From Hyphomicrobium_A sp044507625 (GTDB lineage: Bacteria; Pseudomonadota; Alphaproteobacteria; Rhizobiales; Hyphomicrobiaceae), in contig JBIQJE010000005.1 in assembly GCA_044507625.1 (NCBI GenBank), positions 162,885 to 226,884 on the forward strand: a DNA stretch of 64,000 bases. Reading direction: 5' to 3'. Position 1 is the first letter of the stretch. Each line of letters opens with the position of its first letter. The translations under genes were made by a program, and so were the position numbers. Under the pieces are notes generated by a model. That model had not been told where the DNA came from, made no database searches, and saw only the letters and a program-made list of their open reading frames with translations. Positions 62,715 to 64,000 of the stretch are shown here, piece by piece.

Positions 62715-63635
62715 ATGTACAAGGACGCAATCGCACTGCGCGGCGCCATCGTCGCCTTCGCCATGGCGTCGACCGTGGCAGCGCATGCCGACGAGTCGCC
62801 GCTCGGACTGTGGATCGATCACACGGGACGCGGCGGCATCGAGATCAGTGACTGCAACGGCAAACTGTGCGGCCACGTCGCGTGGCTGAAAGATGCCGGC
62901 AATGCGGATCAGTGCGGCAAGCAGATCATCGGCAACGTCGCGTCAGTGGCGAAGAACAAGTGGGACAACGGCTGGATCTACGATCCCGATCGCGGTTCCA
63001 AATTCGACGTCGAACTCACGCTGCTGCCCGCGGACAAGCTGCGGGTCAAGGGCTACGCGGGCACCAAATGGCTGAGCGAGACGCATACGTGGAAGCGTGC
63101 GCCGGCGGACATTCAGAAGTGCAGCGCGAACGGCGAGACGGCGGCGAGCGCGAAACCCGCCGCGCCCGCTGAGAGCGAGAAGCAGGCGAGCATCGCCTCG
63201 GAGCCGGATAATAAGGTGCCGGGAGCGAGCGGGGCGAAGCCGGAACAGCACGACGCGCAGAATCCGGTCCGGCTCAATGGCCCGCAGGTGGACCGGAGCA
63301 CCGATACGAAGCCGAACACTGGGGCGCCCGGGACGGGCGCAGCGGAGGCTTCGAAACCGGACGCGCCCAAACCCGATGCTCTAAAGGGCAACGGCGCCGC
63401 GCCGGATGGCTCGAAGTCCGCGAAGGGCGAGCCTGCCAGGCCGGATGCCACCGCACGGGCGGATGACGAGGAAGACGAGGGCGTGCCGCGCAGGCGCGGG
63501 CGGATCATGGCACGCATCATGGAAAGCCTCGAAAGCGGCGACGGGCCGGTCAAGCTGCGCCGCTCCGGCAGAACCTGCCGGCTGGATGTTCCCTACGCGG
63601 GCGAGATCCAATTTCCCTGCAAGCGCGATGAGTGA
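62715..63635 (+). CDS. DUF2147 family exported protein with long disordered extension (copy 2)
   Basis: A 306-residue protein. Signal peptide to about 25 (TVAAHADE); DUF2147 domain to about 135 (LGLWIDHTGRGGIEISDCNG, LCGHVAWLKDAGNADQCGKQ); then a Pro/Ala/Lys/Asp low-complexity linker (140-260) and a conserved-looking C-terminal piece (GPVKLRRSGRTCRLDVPYAG) with a possible disulfide to the last cysteine. GGGAGG precedes the start at 62715. The extension may span the periplasm or bind the cell wall. Confidence 0.82.
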   Translation: MYKDAIALRGAIVAFAMASTVAAHADESPLGLWIDHTGRGGIEISDCNGKLCGHVAWLKDAGNADQCGKQIIGNVASVAKNKWDNGWIYDPDRGSKFDVELTLLPADKLRVKGYAGTKWLSETHTWKRAPADIQKCSANGETAASAKPAAPAESEKQASIASEPDNKVPGASGAKPEQHDAQNPVRLNGPQVDRSTDTKPNTGAPGTGAAEASKPDAPKPDALKGNGAAPDGSKSAKGEPARPDATARADDEEDEGVPRRRGRIMARIMESLESGDGPVKLRRSGRTCRLDVPYAGEIQFPCKRDE

Positions 63636-63663
63636 TCCACGCCGCTGCGTCTGATGCCAACAG

Positions 63664-63694
63664 AAAGCCCACGGGGATCACTCCGTGGGCTTTT
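63664..63694 (+). terminator. Intrinsic terminator after the second DUF2147 gene
   Basis: AAAGCCCACGG and CCGTGGGCTTT pair over 11 bp with an 8-nt loop, followed by TTTTCATTT. Confidence 0.88.
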
Positions 63695-63702
63695 CATTTG
63701 GA

Positions 63703-64000
63703 CTAGAGCAATACGCGATCGCGTCGCCCTGTGCCCGAACCGCTTCCACTTTTCCGGAAGCATGCCTTAAGCATCCGTGCTTCTCACCGGAAAACCGGTG
63801 CCCACTTTTCCGGAAGCACTCGCTATCTCACCCGTGCTTCTCATCGGAAAACCGGTGCCCACTTTTCCGGAAGCACTCGCTATCTCACCCGTGCTTCTCA
63901 TCGGAAAACCGGTGCCCACTTTTCCGGAAGCACTCGCTATCTCACCCGTGCTTCTCATCGGAAAACCGGTGTCCACTTTTCCGGAAGCACTCTCTATCCA
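63703..64000. repeat. Second tandem array of hairpin repeats, exact 57-nt period
   Basis: A leading solitary element (63703-63766) starts with CTAG and ends in a TTTTCCGGAAGCA arm. Then GTGCTTC-initiated units begin at 63777, 63834, 63891 and 63948, an exact 57-nt period: the same 43-nt bulged hairpin as at 53.9 kb plus a 14-nt spacer (TCGCTATCTCACCC). The units are almost identical; the first has CACC for CATC and the last has a changed loop. The array continues past the window end. Confidence 0.92.

Noticed and set aside
63767..63976. Minus-strand ORF with 19-residue repeats
   Set aside because: The 57-nt repeat period is a multiple of three, so the array stays open in some frames; there is no start signal or family and the DNA is non-coding repeat.
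63777..64000. Possible CRISPR array (regular direct repeats, 57-nt period)
   Set aside because: The 14-nt spacers are identical between units, no variable spacers exist and no cas genes are near; it is a tandem hairpin repeat.

Overview
The window is 64 kb of GC-rich chromosome with gene content typical of an alphaproteobacterium of the order Hyphomicrobiales (Rhizobiales). Supporting features are an EipB/DUF1849 envelope protein, a clpS-clpA pair, a phasin, a ParE-type topoisomerase subunit, a bactofilin, a full iscR-suf iron-sulfur operon preceded by an Irr-box-like palindrome, and many short hairpin repeats that include a CTAG end. I cannot name the genus; Hyphomicrobiaceae-like is a guess. 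No rRNA, tRNA, IS element, prophage or CRISPR array was recognised.

Layout. 1-4.2 kb: tail of an unknown gene, eipB (-), then ridA, a GDPD, a FemAB/GNAT-like gene and a HIT gene (+). 4.2-4.8 kb: a duplicated hairpin element and a small secreted protein. 4.8-6.5 kb: an MHS-type transporter (-). 6.9-9.9 kb: a TetR-controlled module of an exported zinc hydrolase, a SoxY-SoxZ fusion carrier and an AhpD-like protein, closed by a strong terminator. 9.95-13.4 kb: clpA, clpS and a phasin (-). 13.8-16.9 kb: a SPOR-containing D,D-carboxypeptidase (+), convergent with a coupled vWA/J-domain pair (-). 17-22.2 kb: putA (-) divergent from panC (+), then an EamA exporter (-). 22.5-29.6 kb: a stress-like protein, parE, an outer-membrane protein remnant, a frameshifted DUF296 gene, an unusual L,D-transpeptidase and an ArsR/SRPBCC pair. 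29.9-34.9 kb: fatty acid desaturase, aquaporin, RhlE-like helicase, cytochrome b561. 34.9-43.7 kb: a minus-strand run iscR-iscS-sufB-sufC-sufD-sufS-sufT-sufA followed by TfoX-like and DUF924 genes. 44-53.6 kb: alpha/beta hydrolase, M28 peptidase, anmK, tyrS, a YhdP/AsmA-like giant, bcp and a bactofilin. 53.85-54.15 kb: an array of hairpin repeats interrupted by a 100-N assembly gap. 54.15-63.6 kb: a YhaO/YhaN (SbcCD-like) pair, a small acidic protein, an L-2-hydroxyglutarate oxidase-like enzyme, an M48 protease and two DUF2147 paralogues around an unknown secreted protein. 63.7-64 kb: a second array of the same hairpin, running off the window.

The most distinctive features are the hairpin repeat family and the TetR/MBL/SoxYZ/AhpD module. 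The repeat unit is 43 nt, folds as a bulged two-part stem and occurs alone or in tandem with 56- or 57-nt periods. It supplies the stop codon of two genes, shows covariation in a diverged copy, and forms arrays that bracket a 9.5-kb block carrying an SbcCD-like nuclease pair. The TetR module has a perfect operator lying in a probable leaderless promoter and lacks the PQQ dehydrogenase that its relatives usually accompany. Start codons were re-chosen by ribosome-binding site and family length where the longest ORF was clearly over-extended; several genes (clpA, the RhlE helicase, panC, iscR) appear to use TTG or GTG.
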